Positions 16,457-23,854 of a stretch of 26,095 bases of DNA are shown piece by piece. Every line of letters begins with the position of its first letter. Positions within the stretch are counted from its first letter, which is position 1. The stretch is from RBG-16-66-20 sp038040245. Its GTDB lineage: Bacteria > Pseudomonadota > Gammaproteobacteria > Burkholderiales > SG8-39. Location: NCBI GenBank assembly GCA_038040245.1, contig JBBPIU010000039.1, positions 1 to 26,095 of the forward strand. The letters run 5' to 3'. The notes below the pieces were generated by a model, which made no database searches, was not told the origin of the DNA, and saw only the letters and a program-made list of their open reading frames with translations. A program made the position numbers and the translations under genes.

Positions 16457-16480
16457 AAAACTTCCCGATCGGGAAGTTTT
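16457..16480. repeat. perfect 24-base palindrome in the DUF3592 leader, operator or terminator hairpin
   Basis: AAAACTTCCC (16457-16466) is followed by GATC and by GGGAAGTTTT (16471-16480), perfectly symmetric. It ends 22 bases before the DUF3592 ATG and 156 bases after the polA stop. As RNA it makes a 10-pair hairpin with only four U at the 3' side, so it would be a weak bidirectional terminator. As DNA it looks like a binding site for a dimeric regulator. The sequence cannot decide between these. Confidence 0.6.
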
Positions 16481-16502
16481 CGAGACCCGTTAGAGGCCGA
16501 CC

Positions 16503-16946
16503 ATGCTAATGCGGATGGAGCTCGGGAACCTGATCACGATACTGTCCGGGCTCTGCTTCGTGGCGGCCGCGGTCTTTGCATACGGCTACCTGGATCGCTT
16601 CGTCGGAACCGGGCACGAGGCTTCCGGCGTGGTGGTGGAAGTGGTCTACGAAGCCGGAAGTCGACAGCGCAGAATGCATCCGGTGGTGCGGTTCAAGACG
16701 GCCGACGGCAGGGAAGTCCTCGGCAGGTCATGGCAGCACTACAATTCCGAGGTGGGGCAGGCGTTGCAGCTCGTGTACGACCCGAAGAATCCCGAGCACG
16801 TGGAGATCGGCACGCTTTCGGATTTGCGGAGATTCCGCAATATCGTTGCCGCGATCTGCGTTGTGTTCGGTCTCGTCATCTGTTTTATCGGCATCGGGCT
16901 GGAGCTGGGGATCCTCAACTGGCCAAGCCCGCGCCGGCGCAACTGA
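16503..16946 (+). CDS. DUF3592 membrane protein
   Basis: The 147-residue protein has one membrane segment near each end (about 8-28 and 111-136) and between them a beta-rich DUF3592 domain. That domain carries the family's typical flow ASGVVVEVVYE, then HPVVRFKTADGREV, then VGQALQLVYDPKNPEHVEI. Function is unknown for the family. The ATG at 16503 has AGAGG about six bases upstream; a second ATG three codons later is possible. It opens a three-gene unit: the next gene starts five bases after its stop. The short basic tail RRRN suggests a cytoplasmic C-terminus. Confidence 0.85.
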   Translation: MLMRMELGNLITILSGLCFVAAAVFAYGYLDRFVGTGHEASGVVVEVVYEAGSRQRRMHPVVRFKTADGREVLGRSWQHYNSEVGQALQLVYDPKNPEHVEIGTLSDLRRFRNIVAAICVVFGLVICFIGIGLELGILNWPSPRRRN

Positions 16947-16951
16947 GCCAA

Positions 16952-17749
16952 GTGAGGATTGCATGGGCAGGATGGACTTTCTGGGTTGCTGGTTTCGCCC
17001 TTTCGGTGTCCGCCATCGCTGAACCGGCTTCGCCGTCCAGCGGCCAGGCGCCGAAGGGCGCGGTGCCGCCATTGGCGTATCAGATCGCGGCGGTGGCAAG
17101 CGTGGTCCTGTGCACGACGAAAATCGCCGGCGGGACGGTCTCGTTCCGAGTGGAGGAGGTCTGGAAAGCTGCCGCTTCGGCTCCCTCCTTCAAGGCCGGC
17201 GAAGCATTGCGCCTCGACACGCGCATGCACGAGCTACTCGGTTATCGCCCTGCAAACGACCAGCAGGTGGTGCTGTTCTTCGTCGACAGCGGCCGGCCTG
17301 CCGATCGTGCGCTCGAGCTCCTGCCGGTCGTCGACGGTGCCATCACCTACTCTCCGCACGATGCGTCGGTCCAGGAGAAACTCACGCTCCAGCAGCTCAA
17401 GGAGCGGGTCGCCGGAATGGCAATCCCTTTGAGGGTCTCGTTCATCGGGCTGAAATCCATGCCGGTGATCGCCGTCGCGTACAACAATCTCGCGCCCGTG
17501 CTGGTGCTGTTCGAAGATCACCTGGTGCAGAGAGTGATCTTCAAGCAGGCGAGGAAGTATTCGGAAATCGAGTACGTGGAGGTGTCCTTGACTGACACCG
17601 ACAACCTGGACATCGCTTACGCCGGCAGCATCTTCACCTTCAGCTGCAAGCTCCAGGAGAAGCGCGACTTGACCAAAGTACTGCAATTTCTCGGACGCAA
17701 AGGGGTTCGGCTCGGCGAAAGGGCCAAGCGGCTGTCGAGCTCCCCTTGA
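16952..17749 (+). CDS. predicted secreted two-domain protein, unknown function, PH-like C-terminal half
   Basis: I recognise no named family. From GTG 16952 the 265-residue product begins with a good signal peptide (MRIAWAGWTFWVAGFALSVS, cleavage after AIA). Residues about 45-130 (VASVVLCTTKI, VSFRVEEVWKA, GYRPANDQQVVLFFV) look like the small beta-barrel domains of other secreted proteins that share a VEEV-Lys and GY.P..Q.V.LF pattern. A charged helix (about 138-153) leads to a C-terminal half (165-262). Its strands and closing helix (LVLFEDHLVQRVIF, YSEIEYVEV, DLTKVLQFLGRKGVRL) resemble a bacterial PH-like domain. The longer open frame from 16730 is a shadow of DUF3592. The domain calls are inference. 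Confidence 0.7.
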   Translation: MRIAWAGWTFWVAGFALSVSAIAEPASPSSGQAPKGAVPPLAYQIAAVASVVLCTTKIAGGTVSFRVEEVWKAAASAPSFKAGEALRLDTRMHELLGYRPANDQQVVLFFVDSGRPADRALELLPVVDGAITYSPHDASVQEKLTLQQLKERVAGMAIPLRVSFIGLKSMPVIAVAYNNLAPVLVLFEDHLVQRVIFKQARKYSEIEYVEVSLTDTDNLDIAYAGSIFTFSCKLQEKRDLTKVLQFLGRKGVRLGERAKRLSSSP

Positions 17750-18384
17750 AATCATCGCTGCTTGCCCTGTCGCTCTTCCTGCTGCCATCGCATGCGGCGT
17801 TGGCCATCGACCCGGGAACCGCGCAGGGCTCGCTGCAAGTGGATGGGCTAACCATCCCCCTGAGGCATGCGTTCGCCCATCTGCACGACAATGCGGAAAA
17901 ACTGCTGCATCGTTCCAAGGAACTGCGCATCCTGCTTGCCGATCGCGACGTTCCGCAGGAAGCGCTCGCCGGAATCGCCTTCCTGCCGCTGCTGCGGATG
18001 GCGCGGGAAGGCCGGGTACGAGGGCTGTTGCTGCAGCTCGACGCAGATCAACCCAGGCGCGGCGTCCTCACCGTACTGAATCCGCCGCTCAATCCGGGTC
18101 AGCCGTTTGTGGTGCAGAAGATCGTGGTCGCCCACAATCGCGTGATCGGCGAAATCCAGTACGGCGAGCGCATTCAGTTCAGCGCGCCGCTGTTTTCAGA
18201 GCGCCAGATCACCGCCGACCTCAGAGGCAAAGCTGCGCTCGAGAGCCCTCAGGCGCGCGTGTTGCGGTCGACCGAGAGGCTGCAGCGGATAGTGGTGCGC
18301 GGCGAGCTGGCGACGGCGATTTTCGCGGATGGCAAATGGCTGAGCCTCGCGCGGCAAGGCGACGAGTGGCGGTTGGACGACTAG
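17746..18384 (+). CDS. predicted secreted protein of unknown function, 212 residues
   Basis: The product has a signal peptide (MKSSLLALSLFLLPSHAALA, then IDPG). A beta-rich body follows: GSLQVDGLTIPLRHAFAHLH (about 27-46), ELRILLADRDVP (about 59-70), a helix PLLRMAREGRVRGLLLQLD, and a C-terminal part with GKWLSLARQGDEWRL. The DG-x-x-I-P-L-x-H-A-x-A opening followed by LLxDRxVP resembles an unnamed family of exported proteins that I have seen without a function. The start is TTG at 17746, overlapping the previous stop as TTGA, so translation is probably coupled. No weight-bearing catalytic motif is visible. Its stop codon overlaps the stop of the opposite-strand Bug gene. Confidence 0.72.
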   Translation: MKSSLLALSLFLLPSHAALAIDPGTAQGSLQVDGLTIPLRHAFAHLHDNAEKLLHRSKELRILLADRDVPQEALAGIAFLPLLRMAREGRVRGLLLQLDADQPRRGVLTVLNPPLNPGQPFVVQKIVVAHNRVIGEIQYGERIQFSAPLFSERQITADLRGKAALESPQARVLRSTERLQRIVVRGELATAIFADGKWLSLARQGDEWRLDD

Positions 18385-19349
18385 TCGATCTTCGCGCCCG
18401 AGCGCCGCACCACTTCGGCCCAGCGCGCCGAATCCTTCCGGATGGTGTCGGCAAATTCCCCGGGCGTGCCGCCGGCCGGCTCGTCGCCGATCAGGGCGAA
18501 TCGCTGTTTGAAGATCGGCGAGCGGATGGCTTCGTTCACCGCGGCGTTGAGTTTGTCGATCAGCGGTTGCGGCAGGCCGGCTGGCGCGATGACGCCGGTC
18601 CAGGTGCCGGCCTCGTAGCCGGGCACGCCGGCCTCGGCGATGGTGGGCAGGTCCGGAAAGGCCGGCGAGCGCCGCGCGCCGCTCACCGCGAGGGCGCGGA
18701 TCTTGTCCGTGCGCGCGTGCGGCGCGATCGAGTTCAGGCTCTCCCAGATCACCTGCACGTGTCCCGCGATCAGGTCGTTGATCGCCATCGCGCCACCCTT
18801 GTAGGGCACGTGAATGATTTCCGTGCCGGTCATGTATTTGAACAGCTCGCCGGCGACGTGCCCTGGCGAACCGTTGCTGGAAGAGGCGTTGACGAGCTTT
18901 CCCGGACTTCTCTTCGCCAGATCGATCAGATCCCGCACCGAGCGGACCGGCAGCGAGGGCGTGACCGCGAGCAGCAGGTGGCCGCGCGCCACTAGCGCGA
19001 TCGGCTGCAGATCGCGCTCGATATCGTAGGGCAGCTTCGCCACCATGTGCCGGGTGATCGCCAGCGCGCCAATGGGACCCATGCCGATGGTGTAGCCGTC
19101 CGGCGCGGCTTTCGCCACCGCGTCGATGCCGATGGTGAGCGCGCCGCCGGGCCGGTTCTCGACGATGACCGTCTGCCCGAGCGGCCTGGACATCTCCGGC
19201 GCGAGGATGCGCGCCACGGTATCGGTCGCGCTCCCGGCCGCCTGCGGAACGACGAGCCTGAGCGGCCGGTCAGGGTACTGGGCAGCGACGTCCGCCGCCA
19301 TTCCGAGGACGGCGCATGCGATCAGGAACCGCAAGCGGAAAATTCCCAT
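18381..19349 (-). CDS. Bug/TctC-family tripartite tricarboxylate transporter substrate-binding protein
   Basis: The 322-residue protein is a periplasmic binding protein of the Bug family (PF03401), very abundant in betaproteobacteria. It has a signal peptide (cleavage near VAA-Q at 23-24) and the family marks YPDRPLRLVVPQAAGSATD, VIVENRPGGALTIG (about 56-69), the HVPYKGG segment (about 179-185) and DLPTIAEAGVPGYE. The ligand is usually a carboxylate or related small molecule but cannot be read here. No tctA or tctB membrane genes are nearby, so it is an orphan binding protein. It follows DUF4197 by 10 bases and its stop shares the CTAG at 18381-18384 with the convergent gene. Confidence 0.93.
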   Translation of the reverse strand: MGIFRLRFLIACAVLGMAADVAAQYPDRPLRLVVPQAAGSATDTVARILAPEMSRPLGQTVIVENRPGGALTIGIDAVAKAAPDGYTIGMGPIGALAITRHMVAKLPYDIERDLQPIALVARGHLLLAVTPSLPVRSVRDLIDLAKRSPGKLVNASSSNGSPGHVAGELFKYMTGTEIIHVPYKGGAMAINDLIAGHVQVIWESLNSIAPHARTDKIRALAVSGARRSPAFPDLPTIAEAGVPGYEAGTWTGVIAPAGLPQPLIDKLNAAVNEAIRSPIFKQRFALIGDEPAGGTPGEFADTIRKDSARWAEVVRRSGAKID

Positions 19350-19359
19350 CTGGGCGGCA

Positions 19360-20037
19360 CTATTTCAACGCGCCGAACACTTTCCTGATGATATCGCTGC
19401 CGGCCTTGGCCGGGTTCTGGCGGATCTTCTTTTCCTCCTCGGCCACCATGAAAAACAGGCCATCGAGCGCCTTCTGCGTCACATAGTCGTCCAGGTTCGC
19501 CTGCTCTTTCTTCACCAGGCCGAACTGCACGCCCTTCTGCGCGTACTGGTTGTACTTCTCCGCCAGTTGCACCTTGGCGGTGGCTTTCTTCACGACCGGC
19601 AGGAACCGCTCCCTCAACTGGTCGGTGGTACTGCGCTTGAAGTAGTCGGTTCCCGAGGTCTGCCCGCCGGTAAGGATGCCCTTGGCGTCCTGCACGCTCA
19701 TCTTCTTCACCGAGTCGACCAACAGCTTCTTCGCTTCTGGGACTGCGGCCTCGGCGGCGCGGTTCATGGTGAGGATCAGCTCGTCGGCATGTTTGCCCAT
19801 GCCGACGGTTCGCATGAGCTTTTCGTACTTCTTCAGCGAATCGGGCAGCGGGATCTTGACCGCGCCGTTGCCGAAGAAGCCGTCGGTCTTGCCGAGCAGG
19901 TCGACCGCGATTCCGGAACCCTTTTCGAGTGCTGCTTTGAGGCCGGCGGTCGCATCTTGATTCGTGAGTTTGTCGAGTTGCGCGCCGGCAGCGGACATCC
20001 ATATCGCCAGAATGACTGCAATGATTCGAATGAACAT
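19360..20037 (-). CDS. DUF4197 exported protein
   Basis: The 225-residue protein has an N-terminal signal peptide (MFIRIIAVILAIWMSAAGA, then QLDKL) and a helical DUF4197 domain over nearly all the rest. Visible family marks are GLKAALEKGSGIAVDLLGK (about 32-50), FFGNGAVKIPLPDSLKK (54-70), GGQTSGTDYFKRST (about 123-136) and QKALDGLFFMVAEEEKKIR. Members are periplasmic or outer-membrane associated and of unknown function. A strong AGGAG five bases before the ATG suggests good translation. It follows lipA by an overlap of control signals: the lipA stop lies inside this ribosome-binding site. Confidence 0.92.
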   Translation of the reverse strand: MFIRIIAVILAIWMSAAGAQLDKLTNQDATAGLKAALEKGSGIAVDLLGKTDGFFGNGAVKIPLPDSLKKYEKLMRTVGMGKHADELILTMNRAAEAAVPEAKKLLVDSVKKMSVQDAKGILTGGQTSGTDYFKRSTTDQLRERFLPVVKKATAKVQLAEKYNQYAQKGVQFGLVKKEQANLDDYVTQKALDGLFFMVAEEEKKIRQNPAKAGSDIIRKVFGALK

Positions 20038-20042
20038 GGTCT

Positions 20043-20047
20043 CTCCT
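20043..20047 (-). promoter_or_regulatory. ribosome-binding site of DUF4197, overlapping the lipA stop codon
   Basis: On the minus strand AGGAG (20047-20043) stands five bases before the DUF4197 ATG at 20037. The lipA stop TAG (20048-20046) supplies the first two of these bases. Ribosomes ending lipA therefore finish on the next gene's binding site, which favours re-initiation. Confidence 0.8.
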
Positions 20048-20981
20048 AAGGTACGCCGGCCAGATGCGCCTGCTGATCGGCGTGGTACGACGAGCGGACC
20101 ATCGGCCCGATCGCCGCGTGCCGGAATCCCATTGCCGCGGCTTCGCGCCCGAACATGGCAAAGGTGTCGGGGTGCACGTAGCGTTCGACGGGAAGGTGGT
20201 GCGATGAGGGGGCGAGGTACTGGCCGATGGTCAACATGGCCACGCCTTGCGCGCGCAGGTCGCGCATCACGGCGAGAATCTCTTCGTCGGTTTCTCCCAG
20301 TCCGACCATCAGTCCGGACTTGGTCGGCACCGAGGAATTGTTTTTCCCAAATAGAGAAAACAATTCAAGTGAATGACTGTAGCTTGCGCCGGGGCGCGCC
20401 TGACGGTACAGGCGCGGTACGGTCTCGAGATTGTGGTTCATCACATCCGGCGGCGCGGCCGAGAGCACTTCCAGCGCGCGCTCCAGGCGCCCCCTGAAGT
20501 CCGGCACCAGGACTTCGATGGCGGTGCGCGGGGATTTCTCGCGCACCGCGCGGATGCAGTCCACGAAGTGCCGCGCGCCGCCGTCCTTGAGATCGTCCCG
20601 GTCCACGCTGGTAATCACGACATAGCGCAACTTGAGGCGCGCGATGGTGTCGGCGAGATGCGCCGGCTCTTCCGGGTCGGGCGCCAGCGGGCGGCCGTGC
20701 GCCACGTCGCAGAACGGGCAGCGGCGGGTGCAGATGTCGCCCAGGATCATGAACGTCGCGGTGCCCTTGCCGAAGCATTCGCCGATGTTCGGGCAAGAGG
20801 CTTCCTCGCAGACCGTGTGCAGCTTCTGCTCGCGCAAAATCCGCTTGATCTCGTGGAAGCGCGAGTCCGGCGCCGGCGCCCGGACGCGAATCCAGGCCGG
20901 CTTTTGAAGTTTCTCCCTTGGAAAAAACTTCAGGCGGGCCGTCTTGAGCGCGCCCTTTTCCTTGACGCCGGCTTCACGCAT
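20046..20981 (-). CDS. lipA: lipoyl synthase, radical SAM
   Basis: The 311-residue enzyme inserts two sulfurs into octanoyl groups on lipoyl domains. Both iron-sulfur sites are intact: the auxiliary cluster CxxxxCxxxxxC (Cys58, Cys63, Cys69 in CEEASCPNIGEC) and the radical-SAM CxxxCxxC (Cys84, Cys88, Cys91 in CTRRCPFC). The C-terminal RSSY (296-299), which supplies the serine ligand to the auxiliary cluster, is present. The ATG at 20981 lies within the end of lipB (eight-base overlap). Residues 206-217 (LELFSLFGKNNS region) are unlike the usual charged helix there and are encoded by an AT-rich stretch that contains an inverted repeat. Flanking residues align perfectly, so the enzyme is probably functional. 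Confidence 0.96.
   Translation of the reverse strand: MREAGVKEKGALKTARLKFFPREKLQKPAWIRVRAPAPDSRFHEIKRILREQKLHTVCEEASCPNIGECFGKGTATFMILGDICTRRCPFCDVAHGRPLAPDPEEPAHLADTIARLKLRYVVITSVDRDDLKDGGARHFVDCIRAVREKSPRTAIEVLVPDFRGRLERALEVLSAAPPDVMNHNLETVPRLYRQARPGASYSHSLELFSLFGKNNSSVPTKSGLMVGLGETDEEILAVMRDLRAQGVAMLTIGQYLAPSSHHLPVERYVHPDTFAMFGREAAAMGFRHAAIGPMVRSSYHADQQAHLAGVP
20335..20366. repeat. perfect 10-base inverted repeat inside lipA
   Basis: GAATTGTTTT (20335-20344) and AAAACAATTC (20357-20366) are exact reverse complements separated by 12 bases. The patch is AT-rich within a gene of high GC content and encodes about residues 205-215 of LipA, where the sequence departs from the family without a change in length. 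It could fold in the lipA mRNA. A role as terminator is unlikely inside the reading frame. Confidence 0.6.
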
Positions 20982-21591
20982 GTTCGAGTTTCTCGATGAG
21001 AATGCCGGCGAGGTTTTTACCTAGAATTTCCTTGTTTTCCATTATTCCAAGGTCACGAGTCTGTGTTACCTGCATATCTGGATAGCCGCAAGGATTGATG
21101 GCGGAAAACGGCGTCAGGTCCATATCGACGTTGAGCGCGAGGCCGTGGTACGCACAGCCCCGCGAGACGCGGATGCCGAGCGCGGCAACTTTGGCGCCGC
21201 CCACATAGATGCCGGGCGCGCCGGGCTTTCTTTCGGCGCGGCTGCCCAGGAGATCGATGACCGATTGCTCGAGCAGCGCCACGAACTGCTTCACCTTGAT
21301 GCCGCGCCGCGCCAGGTCCACCAGCGTGTAGAGGACGACCTGCCCCGGGCCGTGGTAGGTGATCTCGCCGCCGCGCTCCACCTGCACCACCGGAATGCCG
21401 CTGTCGAGTTTCGGCCCGTGCGCCGCGTCCGCGGCGAGGCCGAGCGTATAGACCGGCGGATGCTCCAGCAGCCAGAGTTCGTCGGGTGTGTCGGCGTTGC
21501 GCCGCGCGGTGAACTCGCGCATCGCCTCGACGGTGGGTTGATATTCAGTTGTCCCGAATTTTTTTATCAGAATTTTTTCTGCAACCAACAT
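20974..21591 (-). CDS. lipB: octanoyl-[acyl carrier protein]:protein N-octanoyltransferase
   Basis: The 205-residue enzyme transfers octanoate from acyl carrier protein to lipoyl domains, the step before LipA. It shows LLEHPPVYTLG (about 41-51), the RGGEITYHGPGQ motif (about 72-83), GGAKVAALGIRVSRG with the conserved lysine, the segment YHGLALNVDMDLTPF, and NPCGY with the catalytic cysteine. I use ATG 21591, which has GGTG five bases upstream. The GTG one codon earlier is an alternative. Its start overlaps the DUF493 stop and its end overlaps lipA by eight bases. Both gene ends use more AT-rich codons than the middle. Confidence 0.95.
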   Translation of the reverse strand: MLVAEKILIKKFGTTEYQPTVEAMREFTARRNADTPDELWLLEHPPVYTLGLAADAAHGPKLDSGIPVVQVERGGEITYHGPGQVVLYTLVDLARRGIKVKQFVALLEQSVIDLLGSRAERKPGAPGIYVGGAKVAALGIRVSRGCAYHGLALNVDMDLTPFSAINPCGYPDMQVTQTRDLGIMENKEILGKNLAGILIEKLEHA

Positions 21592-21878
21592 CACAACACC
21601 ATGACAACGGAATGGTGATCGCAGAGCTCCTGGTACAACGCGTCGAGCTGCTCGCGCGAGGTGGCGTTCACGGTGGCGGTGAGGCTGATGTACTTGCCCT
21701 CGCGGCTGGGGCGCGTCTCAAGGGTTCCCGGCACGAAATCGGGCGCGTGCCGCAGCACGATTTCGATCACGGCTGTCGTGAAGCCCCCTTCCCTGCGCCC
21801 CATGATCTTGATCGGGAAGGCGGTGGGGAAAGCAAGCAAAGCGGCCATTTCAGGCGGCTTGCCGTTCCTTTCCTGCAC
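21591..21878 (-). CDS. DUF493 (YbeD-like) protein
   Basis: The small protein matches YbeD of E. coli, with FPTAFPIKIMG, then the long helix TTAVIEIVLRHAP, then RPSREGKYISLTATVNATS and the C-terminus ending VVMVL. It is an ACT-like fold of unproven function that is nearly always next to lipB, as here. The start is uncertain. GTG at 21878 has AAAGG at a good distance and overlaps dat by 29 bases. ATG at 21848 (MAALLAFPT, 85 residues) gives the usual family length and lies one base after the dat stop. I give the longer form. Confidence 0.88.
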   Translation of the reverse strand: MQERNGKPPEMAALLAFPTAFPIKIMGRREGGFTTAVIEIVLRHAPDFVPGTLETRPSREGKYISLTATVNATSREQLDALYQELCDHHSVVMVL

Positions 21879-22716
21879 GCATGACCTTTTGCTTGAATTC
21901 CTGATACAACGCGTGGACGCGGCGGAACATCGGGCCGGGCTTGCCGCCGGCCACCGGCTGGCCGTCGAGCGTCACGATGGCGAGCACTTCCTTGGAAGAG
22001 GACGTGACCCAGATCTCGTCCGCGCCGCGCACCTCGGCTTCGCCGATGTCGCGGTATTCGAGCGGCAGCCCCGCCGCCTGCGCGATCTCGGCGATCACGT
22101 CGAAGGTGATGCCGGGAAGGATCAGGTTCGACTTGGGCGGCGACAGGATCACGCCGCCTTTGACGACAAACACGTTCGAGGCCGACGCCTCGGTGAGTCT
22201 GCCGTCGCGGAACAGGATCGTCTCTACCGCGCCCACCTCCGCCGAAACCTGGCGCAGCAGGCAGTTGCCGACGAGCGAGATGGACTTGATGTCGCAGCGA
22301 TGCCAGCGGTCGTCAACGGCGCTGAGCGCCGCCGCGCCGCGTTCCACCAGCTCTTGCGGCGGATTGACCAGCGGATTGGACATGATGAAAACCGTCGGCG
22401 CCGTGTCCTTCGGGAACGCGTGATCGCGCTTGGCGACGCCTCGCGTCACCTGGAAGTACACGCCCTGGTCCTCGAAGGGCTGCTTCGCGACCAGCTGCAG
22501 GATGATGTCGCGCCACTCCGCGCGGCTGTAGGGATTGCGGATCCGGACCGCGGCCAGGCTGCGCTCCAGGCGCCCGAGATGCTCGTCCATGCGGAACGGC
22601 ACGCGCGAATAGACGGGGATCAGTTCGTAGACCCCGTCGCCGAAGATGAAGCCGCGGTCGAGCACGGGAACGCGCGCCTCCTCGACCGGCATGAACTTGC
22701 CATTCAGAAAAACCAT
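21850..22716 (-). CDS. dat: class IV aminotransferase, D-amino-acid aminotransferase type
   Basis: The 288-residue pyridoxal-phosphate enzyme belongs to fold type IV. It shows MVFLNGKFMPVEEA, DRGFIFGDGVYE (about 20-31 from this start), the catalytic lysine in KSISLVGN (Lys144) and DGRLTEASASNVFVV with the phosphate-binding residues. The DRGFxFGDGVYE and lysine contexts are those of D-alanine aminotransferases rather than branched-chain enzymes. It would interconvert D-alanine and D-glutamate for cell-wall synthesis. I chose ATG 22716, five bases after GGGG; a GTG two codons earlier is possible. It is 10 bases after the carboxypeptidase gene, a cell-wall neighbour. Confidence 0.9.
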   Translation of the reverse strand: MVFLNGKFMPVEEARVPVLDRGFIFGDGVYELIPVYSRVPFRMDEHLGRLERSLAAVRIRNPYSRAEWRDIILQLVAKQPFEDQGVYFQVTRGVAKRDHAFPKDTAPTVFIMSNPLVNPPQELVERGAAALSAVDDRWHRCDIKSISLVGNCLLRQVSAEVGAVETILFRDGRLTEASASNVFVVKGGVILSPPKSNLILPGITFDVIAEIAQAAGLPLEYRDIGEAEVRGADEIWVTSSSKEVLAIVTLDGQPVAGGKPGPMFRRVHALYQEFKQKVMRAGKERQAA

Positions 22717-22726
22717 GCTCACCCCG

Positions 22727-23851
22727 CTACCTCAACCAGAGCCTCAGTGTATCCCAGGCCCGGCCGAAAATCCCCGCCGCCGGCACCTCTTCCAGAGCCA
22801 CCACCGGGTACTCGCCGAGCGGCTTGCCATCGAGCGTGACGCGCAGGTTTCCGACGCGGGCGCCCGCCGCCACCGGCGCCACCAGCGGCGATTGCGACAG
22901 CAGTTCGGCCTTCAGTTTCTCGCCCTGGCCCTTGGGGACCGTCACCACCAGATCGCCGCGGAAACCTGCCTTTAGCGTTGCGCGCGATCCCTTCCAGACT
23001 TCGATTTCCTTCACCGGCGCATTGCCCGCGTAGAGGCGTACCGCGTCGAAGAACTGGAAACCCCAGTTGAGCAGCTTCTGCGATTCCTGCGCACGCATGC
23101 TCTCGGAAGTCGAGCCGAGCAGAACCGAGAGCAAGCGCCGCGGCCCGCGCTTCGAGGACGCGATCAGGCAGTAACCCGCCGCCTCGGTGAAGCCGGTCTT
23201 CATGCCGTCCACCGTGTTGTCCAGCCACAGCAGGCGATTGCGGTTCACCTGGGTGATGCCGTTGTAGCGGTATTCGCGCTGCGAGTAGTGCTGCGCGTAT
23301 TGCTCGGGGAAATCGCGGATCAGCGCCGTGGCGAGCAAGTAGAGGTCGCGCGCCGTCGAATAGTGCTGCAAGTCGGGCAGGCCCGAGGCATTCATGTACC
23401 GGGTGTTCTTCATGCCGAGTCGTTCGGCCTCGCGGTTCATCATTGCCGCGAACGCCTCCTCGGAACCGGCGATCTGCTCGGCCAGCGCAATGCAGGCGTC
23501 GTTGCCCGACTGCACGATCATGCCGCGGATCAGTTCGTCCACGCTCACCGGCTTCTTCGGCTCGATGAACATGCGCGAGCCCGGCGCGCGCCAGGCGCGC
23601 TCCGACACCTTCACCTGCTGGTCGAGCGCGAGCTTTTTCTCCTTCAGCGCGGCGAACACCAGGTAGGCCGTCATCAGCTTGGTGAGCGAAGCGGGCTCGA
23701 AGCGCTCGTCGGCTTTCTCCAAAGCGAGGATCTGGCCGCTCGAGAGATCCGCGACCACCCAGGCGCGGCCGACGACCTGGGGCGGCTGAGGCGCCTGCGC
23801 CAGAACGAGCGCCGGCAGCAGGAGAAACAGGAAAAGGAAATTGCGCAACAT
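22727..23851 (-). CDS. dacC: D-alanyl-D-alanine carboxypeptidase, PBP5/6 family
   Basis: The 374-residue protein is a low-molecular-weight penicillin-binding protein that trims the terminal D-alanine from peptidoglycan stem peptides in the periplasm. The signal peptide ends near LAQA (20). All three serine-hydrolase motifs are present: SLTK (Ser55, Lys58), SGN (115-117) and KTG (218-220). A C-terminal PBP5_C beta domain (about 265-350) and an amphipathic tail (WDTLRLWLR) for membrane docking follow. It starts three bases after the rlpA stop, with AAGG seven bases before the ATG. The paralogue letter is uncertain. Confidence 0.93.
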   Translation of the reverse strand: MLRNFLFLFLLLPALVLAQAPQPPQVVGRAWVVADLSSGQILALEKADERFEPASLTKLMTAYLVFAALKEKKLALDQQVKVSERAWRAPGSRMFIEPKKPVSVDELIRGMIVQSGNDACIALAEQIAGSEEAFAAMMNREAERLGMKNTRYMNASGLPDLQHYSTARDLYLLATALIRDFPEQYAQHYSQREYRYNGITQVNRNRLLWLDNTVDGMKTGFTEAAGYCLIASSKRGPRRLLSVLLGSTSESMRAQESQKLLNWGFQFFDAVRLYAGNAPVKEIEVWKGSRATLKAGFRGDLVVTVPKGQGEKLKAELLSQSPLVAPVAAGARVGNLRVTLDGKPLGEYPVVALEEVPAAGIFGRAWDTLRLWLR

Positions 23852-23854
23852 TAT

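Noticed and set aside
17234..17788. Minus-strand 184-codon frame across the secreted-protein genes
   Set aside because: It is antisense to two genes with signal peptides and coupled spacing, and shows no motif of its own.
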